Source: an uncultured Marinilabiliales bacterium | GTDB lineage: Bacteria; Bacteroidota; Bacteroidia; Bacteroidales; BM520 | DNA length: 25,348 bases | Direction of reading: 5' to 3' | Assembly: GCA_937877575.1 (NCBI GenBank) | Contig: CALFIZ010000109.1 | Coordinates: forward strand, 1-25,348 | Translations under genes and position numbers: made by a program | Notes under the pieces: model-generated | What the model saw: only the letters and a program-made list of their open reading frames with translations | The model's database searches: none | What the model was told of the DNA's origin: nothing | Shown here: positions 1 to 7,719 of the stretch, piece after piece | Position numbering within the stretch: position 1 is the stretch's first letter | How the letters are laid out: every line of letters begins with the position of its first letter

Positions 1-746
1 TATAGAAATGGATACTGGCAGACCTATGCCGGCCCGTGGAGCAACTCGGATATGGCGACGACAAGTCGCGCGCCTACCCCGACAGCGACGGCGAGATGAC
101 GGCCTGGGCCGCCGACCAGTATCTGTATGTTTACGAGCGCACCGTGCCCACCTCCGACCGCCCCGCCACACGTCTGGTGATCAAAGCCACGCACAGGACC
201 GACGGCGAGAAATACTACCGCATCGACCTGCATGAAAACGGCTCGAACTACCCCTTGCTGCGCAATCACACCTACACAGTTTCTATAGGCAATGTGGCGG
301 CCGGCACCGGGCGTGACAATCCCAAGGATGCGGCGGAAAGTCCTTCTACCTCAAACGTTTCGGCAGAGATTACCGACCTTCCGGAGGTGTCCGACGGAGT
401 GGCGCAGATTGCCGTGCAGTTCATAGAGAGCACCTATGAGGTGGGAAGCGAGACTCATACCCTCGACTTTACGTTCATCCCTTTGATTGATGATGGTACG
501 CCGGACAACACCAGGGTAAGGATCGAGCTTGGCACTGGCGTGGGTAATTCTTTCGTACCCGGCGGAACGTCCGGAAACGGTCCGGCCATAGACGGGACGC
601 CCACCATCTCCAACACCGATCAGGAGTGGGGCAGGATTACCTTCACGCTGACCGACAACAACTCCAACAAGTTCCAGACAATCAGGGTTGTAGGCACCAA
701 GAACGACGGCTCGGAAATTTACCGCGATGTGGTCATCTACCTCAAG
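1..746 (+). CDS. Fimbrillin/Mfa-like surface protein, C-terminal part only (partial at both ends)
   Basis: The main open frame runs from about base 6 (GTG at 36) to base 746, about 237 residues of plausible protein. It has the layout of Bacteroidales fimbrillin-type (Mfa/FimA-like) pilus or surface-adhesin proteins: a segment ending YYRIDL, the typical LLRNHTYTVSI strand, then a second beta domain that closes on RDVVIYLK. The match is from memory of the family, so the exact subfamily is open. The 5' end is cut by the window. Bases 1-45 read more like this protein in frame 1 (YRNGYWQTYAGPW) than in the main frame, which has a TAG at 3-5, so a one- or two-base indel near 40-55 is likely. After base 746 the frame stays open only because it runs antisense through clpB. 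GC is clearly higher than in the rest of the window, which points to a foreign segment or a different genome. Confidence 0.6.
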
Positions 747-755
747 ATGAAGCAG
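735..755. other. Chimeric junction between the fimbrillin fragment and clpB
   Basis: Two unrelated genes on opposite strands both break off here within a few bases. On the + strand the fimbrillin-like reading is natural up to Leu-Lys at 741-746. On the - strand ClpB is natural down to the Leu-Leu-His-Leu-Glu that ends at 741. There is no stop codon, repeat, insertion sequence end or integrase at the join, and GC changes across it. A chimeric contig end is the simplest reading; a true rearrangement is possible. Confidence 0.75.
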
Positions 756-2423
756 CTTATCCTTATCGCTCTTCATAAGTTTGGTCAGCGGTATTCCGGT
801 CCACTTTGCCACTACAGACACCACATCCTCAACGCCGACTTCCTCACGAATCAAAGGCTTGTCACCTGCCACGGATTTCAGTTTCTCCTGCGCGTCATTG
901 ATGGCATTCTCAGCTTCCTTTATCCTGCCGTAACGTATCTCGGCGACCTTTTCATAATCGCCGCTGCGTTCAGCCTTTTCAGCCTCAAACTTCCACTCTT
1001 CAATCTGCTTCTTGTTCTTCTGGATATCCTCAACACAGGAGCGCTCAAGTTCCCATTTTGCCGACATCTTGGAATATTCCTGGCGCAGGTTTGCAAGTTG
1101 TTCGTCAAGATATGTCATTTTCTCAGTGTCGCCTTCTCGCTTGATGGCTTCCTTCTCGATTTCGAGCTGACGGATCTTTCTTTCGATCTCATCAATGTCC
1201 TCAGGGACGGAATTCATCTCCAAACGCAGTTTGGAAGCAGCCTCATCTATAAGGTCGATAGCCTTGTCAGGCAGATATCTGTCTGCGATGTAACGCTTTG
1301 AATACTGGACTGCTGCAATTAGCGCATCATCCTTTATCCTTACCTTGTGGTGAGTTTCATACCTTTCCTTCAGACCACGGAGTATTGAGATGGCACTGAG
1401 TTCGTCAGGTTCGTCTATCATCACCTTCTGGAAACGCCTTTCAAGAGCTTTGTCCTCCTCAAAATATTTCTGGTATTCATTGAGGGTGGTAGCACCTATC
1501 GCATGAAGTTCGCCGCGTGACAACGCCGGTTTCAGGATGTTTGCAGCATCCATTGCACCCTGCGTCTTGCCTGCACCGACCAACGTATGAATTTCATCAA
1601 TGAACAGAATGATATCGCCGTCGGATGCAACAACCTCATTCACAACACCTTTCAAACGCTCCTCAAACTCGCCCTGATACTTGGCGCCTGCGAGCAGCGC
1701 ACCCATATCAAGGGAATAAATCTGCTTTGACTTCAGATTAGAAGGAACGTCGCCGCGGACTATTCTCTGTGCTATGCCTTCTACCACTGCCGTTTTACCG
1801 ACACCCGGGTCACCCACGAGAACAGGATTGTTTTTGGTTCGGCGCGACAGAATCTGAAGCACACGTCTAACCTCTTCGTCACGACCTATGACAGGGTCAA
1901 TCTTTCCCTTCAAGGCCATTTCGTTAAGGTTCTTTGCAAAACGGTTAAGTGTATTGTACTTGTTTTCAGCGTTTTCATCTTTAACCTTGTTGCCTTTTCT
2001 CAATTCCGCAATGGCTTTCTCCATTGCATTAAGCGATATTCCCTGATCCTTTAGCATCTGTGAAACATCGTCACGGACTTCAAAGAAAGACAAAAGAATG
2101 TGTTCCAGGGCGACGAAATCGTCACCCATCTTGTTAGCCTTGTTATACGCAGCATTCAACACACGATTGGCATCCTGTGACAGATACGGGTCGGTGCCCG
2201 ATGACTGCGGATATGATTTGATTATACTGTCAATCAATGGATTAAGGTTGTTAACCTGAACACCAAGTTTGTTGAAGACATAATTGACTATGTCCTCTCC
2301 GGAATGAAGCACTCCCTTGAAAAGATGTCCGGTCTGAACAACCTGCTGGCCATTTTCCTGAGCTATCTTCACGGCTTCTTGTAAAGCCTCTTGAGATTTT
2401 ATTGTAAATTTATCGTAATTCAT
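741..2423 (-). CDS. clpB: ATP-dependent disaggregase ClpB, lacking the second ATPase domain (truncated at the junction)
   Basis: ClpB is a cytoplasmic Hsp100 ring that works with DnaK to pull proteins out of aggregates. Visible here, about 561 residues: the Clp N-terminal double repeat (about 1-145), the first ATPase domain with Walker A GDPGVGKT and Walker B ILFIDEIH, and the charged coiled-coil middle domain. The sequence runs into the linker that leads to ATPase domain 2 (WTGIPLTKLMKSDKDKLLHLE) and then stops being ClpB. Full-length family members are about 860 residues, so about 300 residues, including the second Walker A/B, are missing. I chose ATG 2423 because the protein then begins MNYDKFTIKSQEAL as in homologues, and an AGGAGG sits 10 bases upstream; the longer reading to 2471 adds 16 unlikely residues. 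Below 741 the frame is open only as antisense of the fimbrillin fragment. Confidence 0.93.
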
Positions 2424-2433
2424 AATTTCAAAA

Positions 2434-2440
2434 TCCTCCT
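2434..2440 (-). promoter_or_regulatory. Shine-Dalgarno site deciding the clpB start
   Basis: The - strand reads AGGAGGA, ten bases before the ATG at 2423. This is a full anti-16S match, unusual in this window, where most starts are preceded only by AT-rich sequence. It supports 2423 rather than 2471 as the start. Confidence 0.7.
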
Positions 2441-2524
2441 GTCCGATAACCATCAACTTACGTGCCAACAATCATCGGAGGAAAAAAATACGACATTCTG
2501 TCAGGATTCCGTAAATTATTCCGA

Positions 2525-2532
2525 CAAAATTA
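2525..2532 (-). promoter_or_regulatory. Possible clpB promoter -7 box
   Basis: The - strand reads TAATTTTG, a full match to the Bacteroidota -7 consensus TAnnTTTG, about 100 bases upstream of the clpB ATG. A TTTG lies upstream (2546-2549) but only 13 bases away instead of about 19, so the -33 element is not convincing. I saw no CIRCE-type heat-shock operator. Confidence 0.3.
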
Positions 2533-2616
2533 CAGACAGTTAATCCAAATCGGTCGTTAGGATTTATGTCAGATTGGTATTTGTTTCGAGCAGATTGGTT
2601 GCATCACTGGTGAAGG

Positions 2617-2630
2617 CGTAGCGGGCTACG
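2617..2630. repeat. Perfect palindrome in the clpB/C10-protease intergenic region
   Basis: CGTAGC-GG-GCTACG is a perfect inverted repeat with six-base arms. It lies inside a GC-richer stretch (about 2560-2675) that differs from the AT-rich intergenic DNA around it and codes for nothing I recognise. The stretch resembles short interspersed intergenic repeats of Bacteroidales, but no second copy exists in this window. There is no T-run, so it does not look like an intrinsic terminator. The remainder of 2424-2677 shows only the possible clpB leader. Confidence 0.4.
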
Positions 2631-2677
2631 TCAAGACAGGGATGTGGACAAGATGCCGAAAGAAATGCTGATATGGA

Positions 2678-4795
2678 TTAGCGTTGGTAAACCACCTTTG
2701 ATGTCTGAACCCTCACTCCATCAACATAAACACTGATGAAATACATTCCATCAACTATGCCGTTTGCGGGTGTCCATTCAAAATCGTTCGTTGCCGTTGC
2801 CCTGTAAACGATTTGACCGGTAATGTCAGTGACAACGTATTCTGCCTCCAAGGACGCATTTCTGCGAATAGTCACGGATTTTGCAAACGGATTCGGATAT
2901 ACCTTGAAGTCATATAATCCGTCATTTTCAATTCCATCGAACATGAAATCGGTTATGTCTGATTCGCAGAAATTGTATAACGACTTTACGCCGAATCTCA
3001 CCAGACCGGTGACATCATTGTCGTAATAATGGCTGCTAAAGAGCGAATCAGCCATCATCACGCCATCCTTATAGAACGAATAGGCAATAGGATAAGTGTC
3101 AGCTGACGGTTCCCATGTTATATAAAATCCGCCCTGGATACGGGTCACGCCAATGTTGACCGGAGGCAGGCACTGTGTTTCGACTTCCACGTCAACACAT
3201 TCTGAATCGGAGAACAACTCATCCTCGTAATTGACAATCACACAATAATTATAAGTACCGTCAGGCACAATATCAATGTATGATGTATCTGTAGTTGAAG
3301 CCAACAGAACATTATCCCTATAAATGTCGAAATGGTCAAAATATGCGGTATGATGCGGGACATTCCATGTGAGTATCACATTTTCGGAATGTATATCAGC
3401 ACTGAAATCATCAACAGGAAGAGGATAGCTGCCAAAAACATCAACCCCTCTTATTATGTCAGACAGGCAACCGTTGTCGTACATTGCCTGAATGCTGAAG
3501 CGGAAGTTGCCATAGCCATACTCGCCGGTATATGAGTTCTCGGTGACGGTATCGACTATCACATTATTGCAAACTATTTGATATCCAATAAGTTCAGCTA
3601 TATCTGGAGCAGGTTGGTCCCAAGTGATATTCACAGTATTTCCGGTAATTGAGCCGGTTATGTTATGAGGGATGTGGCATATCTTTGTCGAATCCGGTAT
3701 GATATTCATTATGCTTGTCTGGTCGCTGTTGAAAGTGTAATTGCCGGGATTAAGCTGATTCATTGCGAAATAACCGTCGCAATACCCGCTCCATCCCCAG
3801 TTGAAATGAAACATATTGTTATTGTCATAACCGTCACAGACAAAAGCGTGACCCACTGTAGAGTTACGGCCGCTATATTCCATCGGCTGACTGGCATCAA
3901 GCTGTTCCTTCAGCATTTCGACCCAACGATACTGGTTAAAATCCGACTTGTGATTGTTCACGACTGCGTCATTATATCCGAAATGATCGCGAAGAGCGGA
4001 GACCACCCTGCCCATGTTCGCGCCACTGCCTGACGGGGAATAATCCATTCTGACGCTGACGCCGCAGTTGACCATAAGTGTTGCCACAGCTTCATTAGGA
4101 CTATACACATTGTTGGGCATGCTGTTCCAATCGAAATGCACATCACCGTGAACTATAGACAAATCGCCATAGTTTCCGTTGACATACACGGATTCTCCAA
4201 GTCCATATTCAGGATAGTTCCAATATTTCATAACCTGTGCCATAGCTGTTGCCACACATCCGGTATAGACATGATTACACGGGCCGCCGTAATCAACCGG
4301 ACATTTGGTGTTATAGTAGCATCCCTGGTCCCATTTGGTGGTGACCAAAGGCGACACCGCGGAATTACCCTTTGCAGCGTAAGTCCCGTTAACGATGGTT
4401 TTCCAATCCGGATGCTTCCTGATTTTCCTGCCACATTCGAAAACGGCATTCATTTCTTCCTTGTAATCCTCAAAGAAAGAAATGATATTTTCCGGAATAC
4501 CGTCTGTAATGAACACACCCTCATCGGAATAGCCGAGTATGGGTTCTATTCTCTCGTCACCTGCCACGATAACGAAACCGTTGTTTGCATAATCGTTAAA
4601 GATGTAATAATAGACTGTCGAATGTATTGCATCCTCATCAGTCATAACAAGTTGTAAATCAACATTGTTCTTTACACCGACAACATTGTGTGACCAATTT
4701 TCGGCAACTTTGCGTGCGGTGGTCACATCCACTTGCTGAGCTTCAGCAACGGAACAAAAAAGTAAAGCTGTAATTAATAATAAAATTCTTTTCAT
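2678..4795 (-). CDS. Secreted C10-family (streptopain/SpeB-like) cysteine protease with T9SS sorting domain
   Basis: A 705-residue secreted protease. Order of parts: signal peptide 1-19 (ends AEA-Q), a Spi-type inhibitory propeptide (about 20-130), the C10 catalytic domain (about 145-370), three fibronectin-like beta modules (about 370-640), and a type A T9SS C-terminal domain (last ~75 residues, starting YPNP). Catalytic Cys180 sits in TGCVATAMAQVMKYW and catalytic His316 in VGHAFVCDGY, followed by the conserved NWGWSG. Known relatives include SpeB and the Porphyromonas/Prevotella interpain/PrtT proteases, which are made as zymogens. The T9SS tail predicts export through the outer membrane and attachment to, or release from, the surface. 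The start lies 6 bases after the stop of the upstream hydrolase gene, so the two are probably co-transcribed. No insertion, frameshift or active-site loss is seen. Confidence 0.93.
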   Translation of the reverse strand: MKRILLLITALLFCSVAEAQQVDVTTARKVAENWSHNVVGVKNNVDLQLVMTDEDAIHSTVYYYIFNDYANNGFVIVAGDERIEPILGYSDEGVFITDGIPENIISFFEDYKEEMNAVFECGRKIRKHPDWKTIVNGTYAAKGNSAVSPLVTTKWDQGCYYNTKCPVDYGGPCNHVYTGCVATAMAQVMKYWNYPEYGLGESVYVNGNYGDLSIVHGDVHFDWNSMPNNVYSPNEAVATLMVNCGVSVRMDYSPSGSGANMGRVVSALRDHFGYNDAVVNNHKSDFNQYRWVEMLKEQLDASQPMEYSGRNSTVGHAFVCDGYDNNNMFHFNWGWSGYCDGYFAMNQLNPGNYTFNSDQTSIMNIIPDSTKICHIPHNITGSITGNTVNITWDQPAPDIAELIGYQIVCNNVIVDTVTENSYTGEYGYGNFRFSIQAMYDNGCLSDIIRGVDVFGSYPLPVDDFSADIHSENVILTWNVPHHTAYFDHFDIYRDNVLLASTTDTSYIDIVPDGTYNYCVIVNYEDELFSDSECVDVEVETQCLPPVNIGVTRIQGGFYITWEPSADTYPIAYSFYKDGVMMADSLFSSHYYDNDVTGLVRFGVKSLYNFCESDITDFMFDGIENDGLYDFKVYPNPFAKSVTIRRNASLEAEYVVTDITGQIVYRATATNDFEWTPANGIVDGMYFISVYVDGVRVQTSKVVYQR

Positions 4796-4801
4796 AATTG
4801 A

Positions 4802-5563
4802 TTATTGCATATTTCTGATTCTGACCTCCATAGGAGTGTCGGAAAGTAAATTCACCAGTTTGCTTACATCTGTATCCGAATAATGATACGGATAAAGTAT
4901 CTTAGGGTTTATCATCTTGGCAGCCTTGACAGCCTGTTCAATTTTCATAGTATATGGCTGGTTTACAGGGATAAAGGCCATATCAATATCGCCGAGTGAA
5001 GCCATTTCAGGGATATCCTCGACATCTCCGGGCACATATATGTTTTTATCATCAAGGGTAATGACGAATCCTATATCACCTCTGTCCTTAGGGTGGAACT
5101 TGAGTTGTTCGGGTGAGACATTATAAGCCGGTACTGTCCTGAAGGAAACTTCATCATTAACGACAACACTGTCACCCGGTTTCAGTGCATTTGCATCTCC
5201 AGCCTGCATGGCGGCATTTTTTGAAGCATAAATCTTCGTACCATCCTTTGACAGGGTTTTTATGGCAGCAGTATCAAGATGGTCGTAATGTTCGTGCGTC
5301 ACCAGAATAAGGTCGGCCTTGGGGAGCACGGAAAAATCGATTGTGATGTCATCCTGTTTGGAGACAGGATCGAAGTAAATGACGAAATTGTCCAAAGACA
5401 TCATCACGCTTGCATGTTTGAGAAAGGTGACAGTCAAAGTCTTGTTACTGCCGGTAGTGAAGTTGTCGGACTCAAAGGTCTGATTCTGTTTGCATTTAGT
5501 GAAAAGCCCCATAGTTAGAATGATTAAAACGGAAATGAATATGTAGCGTTTAGTGCATTTCAT
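4802..5563 (-). CDS. Metallo-beta-lactamase-fold hydrolase, exported or membrane-anchored (UlaG/UPF0173-like)
   Basis: A 253-residue protein with a hydrophobic N-terminus (about 7-21) followed by Cys24 (FTKC), a poor lipobox, so it could be a lipoprotein, be secreted or be anchored. The metal site is visible: HEHYDH at 90-95 (the HxHxDH motif), Asp180 in VPGDVED and His227 in YPYHY. This is the layout of the small MBL hydrolases related to UlaG lactonase and UPF0173. The substrate cannot be told from sequence. It is the first gene of a two-gene unit with the C10 protease (6-base gap) and diverges from the acyl-CoA dehydrogenase across a 123-base region that carries a promoter for each side. 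Confidence 0.88.
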   Translation of the reverse strand: MKCTKRYIFISVLIILTMGLFTKCKQNQTFESDNFTTGSNKTLTVTFLKHASVMMSLDNFVIYFDPVSKQDDITIDFSVLPKADLILVTHEHYDHLDTAAIKTLSKDGTKIYASKNAAMQAGDANALKPGDSVVVNDEVSFRTVPAYNVSPEQLKFHPKDRGDIGFVITLDDKNIYVPGDVEDIPEMASLGDIDMAFIPVNQPYTMKIEQAVKAAKMINPKILYPYHYSDTDVSKLVNLLSDTPMEVRIRNMQ

Positions 5564-5585
5564 TTTTTGATTATTAAAACAGGCG

Positions 5586-5593
5586 CAAAAATA
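5586..5593 (-). promoter_or_regulatory. Promoter -7 box for the hydrolase/C10 protease unit
   Basis: The - strand reads TATTTTTG, matching TAnnTTTG. A start site about 6-8 bases on would give a leader of only about 15 bases before the ATG at 5563. No clear -33 TTTG is seen. Confidence 0.4.
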
Positions 5594-5624
5594 ATCAAAA
5601 AATCAGATAATTAAAAATTAATTG

Positions 5625-5632
5625 TATCTTTG
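5625..5632 (+). promoter_or_regulatory. Promoter -7 box for the acyl-CoA dehydrogenase/Etf operon
   Basis: TATCTTTG fully matches the Bacteroidota -7 consensus TAnnTTTG and would start transcription near 5639, leaving a leader of about 48 bases. The -33 region is AT-rich with no clean TTTG. The box lies about 30 bases from the divergent hydrolase box, so the two promoters could influence each other. Confidence 0.55.
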
Positions 5633-5686
5633 CAGATTCACACCAAGAAATACAATTTTTTATAAATAATTCAATTACAATCAATT

Positions 5687-6826
5687 ATGGATTTCGAACT
5701 AACCAAAACAGAAAAGTTATTTCGTCAGATGATAAGAGAATTTGCCGACAATGAGGTAAAACCGTTAGCGGCAGAGGTTGACGAACAAGAGCGTTTTCCG
5801 ATGGAGACAGTGAAGAAGATGGCAGAATTAGGTCTCATGGGCATACCGGTACCTGCCGAATACGGTGGTGCAGGAGGAACAAACCTGATGTACACCATTG
5901 GCGTTGAAGAGATTTCGCGTGTATGTGCCACAACAGGTGTAATCTTGTCGGCTCACACTTCACTGTGTATTGCTCCGATTATGGAGAACGGCACTCCTGA
6001 GCAAAAGAGCAAATATGTTCCAAAACTTGCGAAAGGCGAATGGATAGGCGCTTTCGGTCTGACCGAGCCAAATGCAGGTACAGATGCCTCTTCACAGCAG
6101 ACTATGGCTGTTGACTGTGGCGACCACTATGTACTCAACGGCAACAAGATATTCATCACCAATGCCGAATATGCCAACGTATATATCATTTTTGCCATGA
6201 CCGACAAGTCAAAGGGCACCAAAGGCATTTCCGCATTCATTGTAGAAAAGACTTTTCCAGGATTCCAGGTTGGCAAAAAAGAGTTAAAGATGGGCATCAG
6301 GGGTTCTGCGACCTGCGAACTTATCATGACCAACTGCATAGTTCCAAAAGAGAACCTCCTCGGCAAAGTCGGCGACGGTTTCAAAATAGCGATGAAGACA
6401 CTTGATGGCGGCAGAATAGGCATTGCGTCACAGGCATTGGGAATTGCGCAGGGTGCGATGGAAGAAACCGTCAAATACACCAAGGAGCGCAAGCAATTCG
6501 GAAAGCCCATCAGTGCCTTCCAGAACACGCAGTTCCAGTTGGCCGACCTTGAGACCAGGATTCAGGCGGCGCGACTTCTCGTCAGGTCGGCAGCCTTCAA
6601 GAAGGACAACGGCATGCCTTACACTGTCGATGCAGCAATGGCAAAACTCTTCGCAGCTGAAACAGCGATGGAAATGACCACCAAGGCGGTACAGTTCCAC
6701 GGCGGTTACGGCTACACCCGTGAATATCCTGTTGAGCGCATGATGCGTGATGCGAAAATCACGGAAATCTATGAAGGAACTTCCGAAGTTCAGCGTATGG
6801 TTATTTCATCTAAACTATTAAAATAA
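5687..6826 (+). CDS. Short-chain (butyryl-type) acyl-CoA dehydrogenase
   Basis: An FAD enzyme that interconverts acyl-CoA and trans-2-enoyl-CoA and exchanges electrons with ETF. All 379 residues expected of the family are present. The first flavin motif GLTEPNAGTDA is at 124-134, and the C-terminal FAD motif ends MMRDAKITEIYEGTSEVQR, with catalytic base Glu363 in YEGT as in butyryl-CoA dehydrogenases. From memory it looks close to the Megasphaera/Clostridium Bcd type, so butyryl-CoA/crotonyl-CoA is the likely pair, though chain length is not proved by sequence. It is first in an operon with etfB (6-base gap) and etfA. No thiolase, hydroxyacyl-CoA dehydrogenase or crotonase is nearby, so the rest of the pathway must lie elsewhere. 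Confidence 0.95.
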   Translation: MDFELTKTEKLFRQMIREFADNEVKPLAAEVDEQERFPMETVKKMAELGLMGIPVPAEYGGAGGTNLMYTIGVEEISRVCATTGVILSAHTSLCIAPIMENGTPEQKSKYVPKLAKGEWIGAFGLTEPNAGTDASSQQTMAVDCGDHYVLNGNKIFITNAEYANVYIIFAMTDKSKGTKGISAFIVEKTFPGFQVGKKELKMGIRGSATCELIMTNCIVPKENLLGKVGDGFKIAMKTLDGGRIGIASQALGIAQGAMEETVKYTKERKQFGKPISAFQNTQFQLADLETRIQAARLLVRSAAFKKDNGMPYTVDAAMAKLFAAETAMEMTTKAVQFHGGYGYTREYPVERMMRDAKITEIYEGTSEVQRMVISSKLLK

Positions 6827-6832
6827 GAAAAC

Positions 6833-7708
6833 ATGAATATAGTTGTCTGCATAAAACAAGTTCCGGACACCAACGAAATAAAGATCAATCCCGTAACCGG
6901 CACTTTGATACGTGAAGGTGTTCCAAGCATTATGAACCCTGACGATAAGGGCGGCCTCGAACTGGCTCTCCGTCTGAAAGATAAATATGGCGCTCATGTG
7001 ACAGTAGTCACCATGGGACCCATGCAGGCTGACGCCATACTGCGCGAAGCCTTCGCCATGGGCGTTGACCGTGCCATCCTGTTGAGTGACAGAAAGTTCG
7101 CCGGTGCCGACACCCTTGCGACATCATACGCACTTTCCTGCACCCTCCGTCAACTCGACTACGACCTCGTCATTACCGGACGCCAGGCTATCGACGGTGA
7201 CACCGCACAGGTAGGGCCGGAACTCGCCGAACAGCTCGGCCTTCCTCAGGTATCATACCTTGAGGACTTTGAATTAGGCTCCTACTCCGTAATCGGCAAC
7301 ATCATAAAAAACATCAAGAATGTCCTGCCTCTCAACGACAATGCAAAACAGGAAATCCCCGTAAACGAAAACGGCAAGATAACCGCCACTCTCAAAAAAC
7401 AGACTGAAGACGGCTATGAAATCCTCGAATGTGAACTCCCGATGTTAGTGACAGTACTTGCATCCTCCTTCAAACCACGCTACATGTCCGTAAGCGGCAT
7501 CGTCAACGCCTACAACAAGGAAGTCGAAGTATGGAACGTCTCCAACATCAATGCCGATGAAACACGTCTCGGACTCAGCGGTTCCCCGACAAGAGTCAAG
7601 GAATCCTTCGCAAAGGCCATAAAACAGGCCGGCGTCGTACATGAAGTGGAACCGGAAGAGGCTGTTGATATTATTATTAACAAATTAAAAGAAAAATTCA
7701 TCATCTAA
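6833..7708 (+). CDS. etfB: Electron transfer flavoprotein beta subunit
   Basis: EtfB pairs with EtfA to form the flavoprotein that carries electrons to or from the acyl-CoA dehydrogenase. The 291-residue protein opens with MNIVVCIKQVPDT and has GRQAIDGDTAQVGPE at 117-130, the stretch that binds the extra FAD in the clostridial/Megasphaera bifurcating ETFs; human- and Paracoccus-type ETF has AMP at that site. This suggests, without proving, a bifurcating enzyme that couples NADH oxidation to crotonyl-CoA and ferredoxin reduction. The gene sits 6 bases after the dehydrogenase and 11 before etfA. Confidence 0.95.
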   Translation: MNIVVCIKQVPDTNEIKINPVTGTLIREGVPSIMNPDDKGGLELALRLKDKYGAHVTVVTMGPMQADAILREAFAMGVDRAILLSDRKFAGADTLATSYALSCTLRQLDYDLVITGRQAIDGDTAQVGPELAEQLGLPQVSYLEDFELGSYSVIGNIIKNIKNVLPLNDNAKQEIPVNENGKITATLKKQTEDGYEILECELPMLVTVLASSFKPRYMSVSGIVNAYNKEVEVWNVSNINADETRLGLSGSPTRVKESFAKAIKQAGVVHEVEPEEAVDIIINKLKEKFII

Positions 7709-7719
7709 AATCTCAGAAT

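Noticed and set aside
351..740. Continuation of the ClpB frame as a novel ClpB C-terminus
   Set aside because: The residues after the linker show no AAA+ motifs and the other strand is a convincing fimbrillin domain, so this is antisense across a junction.
747..1301. Continuation of the + strand fimbrillin frame for another 185 codons
   Set aside because: It is exactly antisense to well-conserved clpB, has no similarity to fimbrillins and is only open by chance.
2424..2471. Longer clpB N-terminus starting at 2471
   Set aside because: The 16 extra residues precede the normal ClpB start and would cover the strong ribosome site at 2434-2440.
2617..2630. Palindrome as the terminator of the protease unit or clpB
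   Set aside because: There is no T-run on either strand after the stem, and the six-base stem is short.
4136..4657. 173-codon open frame on the + strand
   Set aside because: It is antisense to the C10 protease propeptide and catalytic domain, which have clear family motifs.
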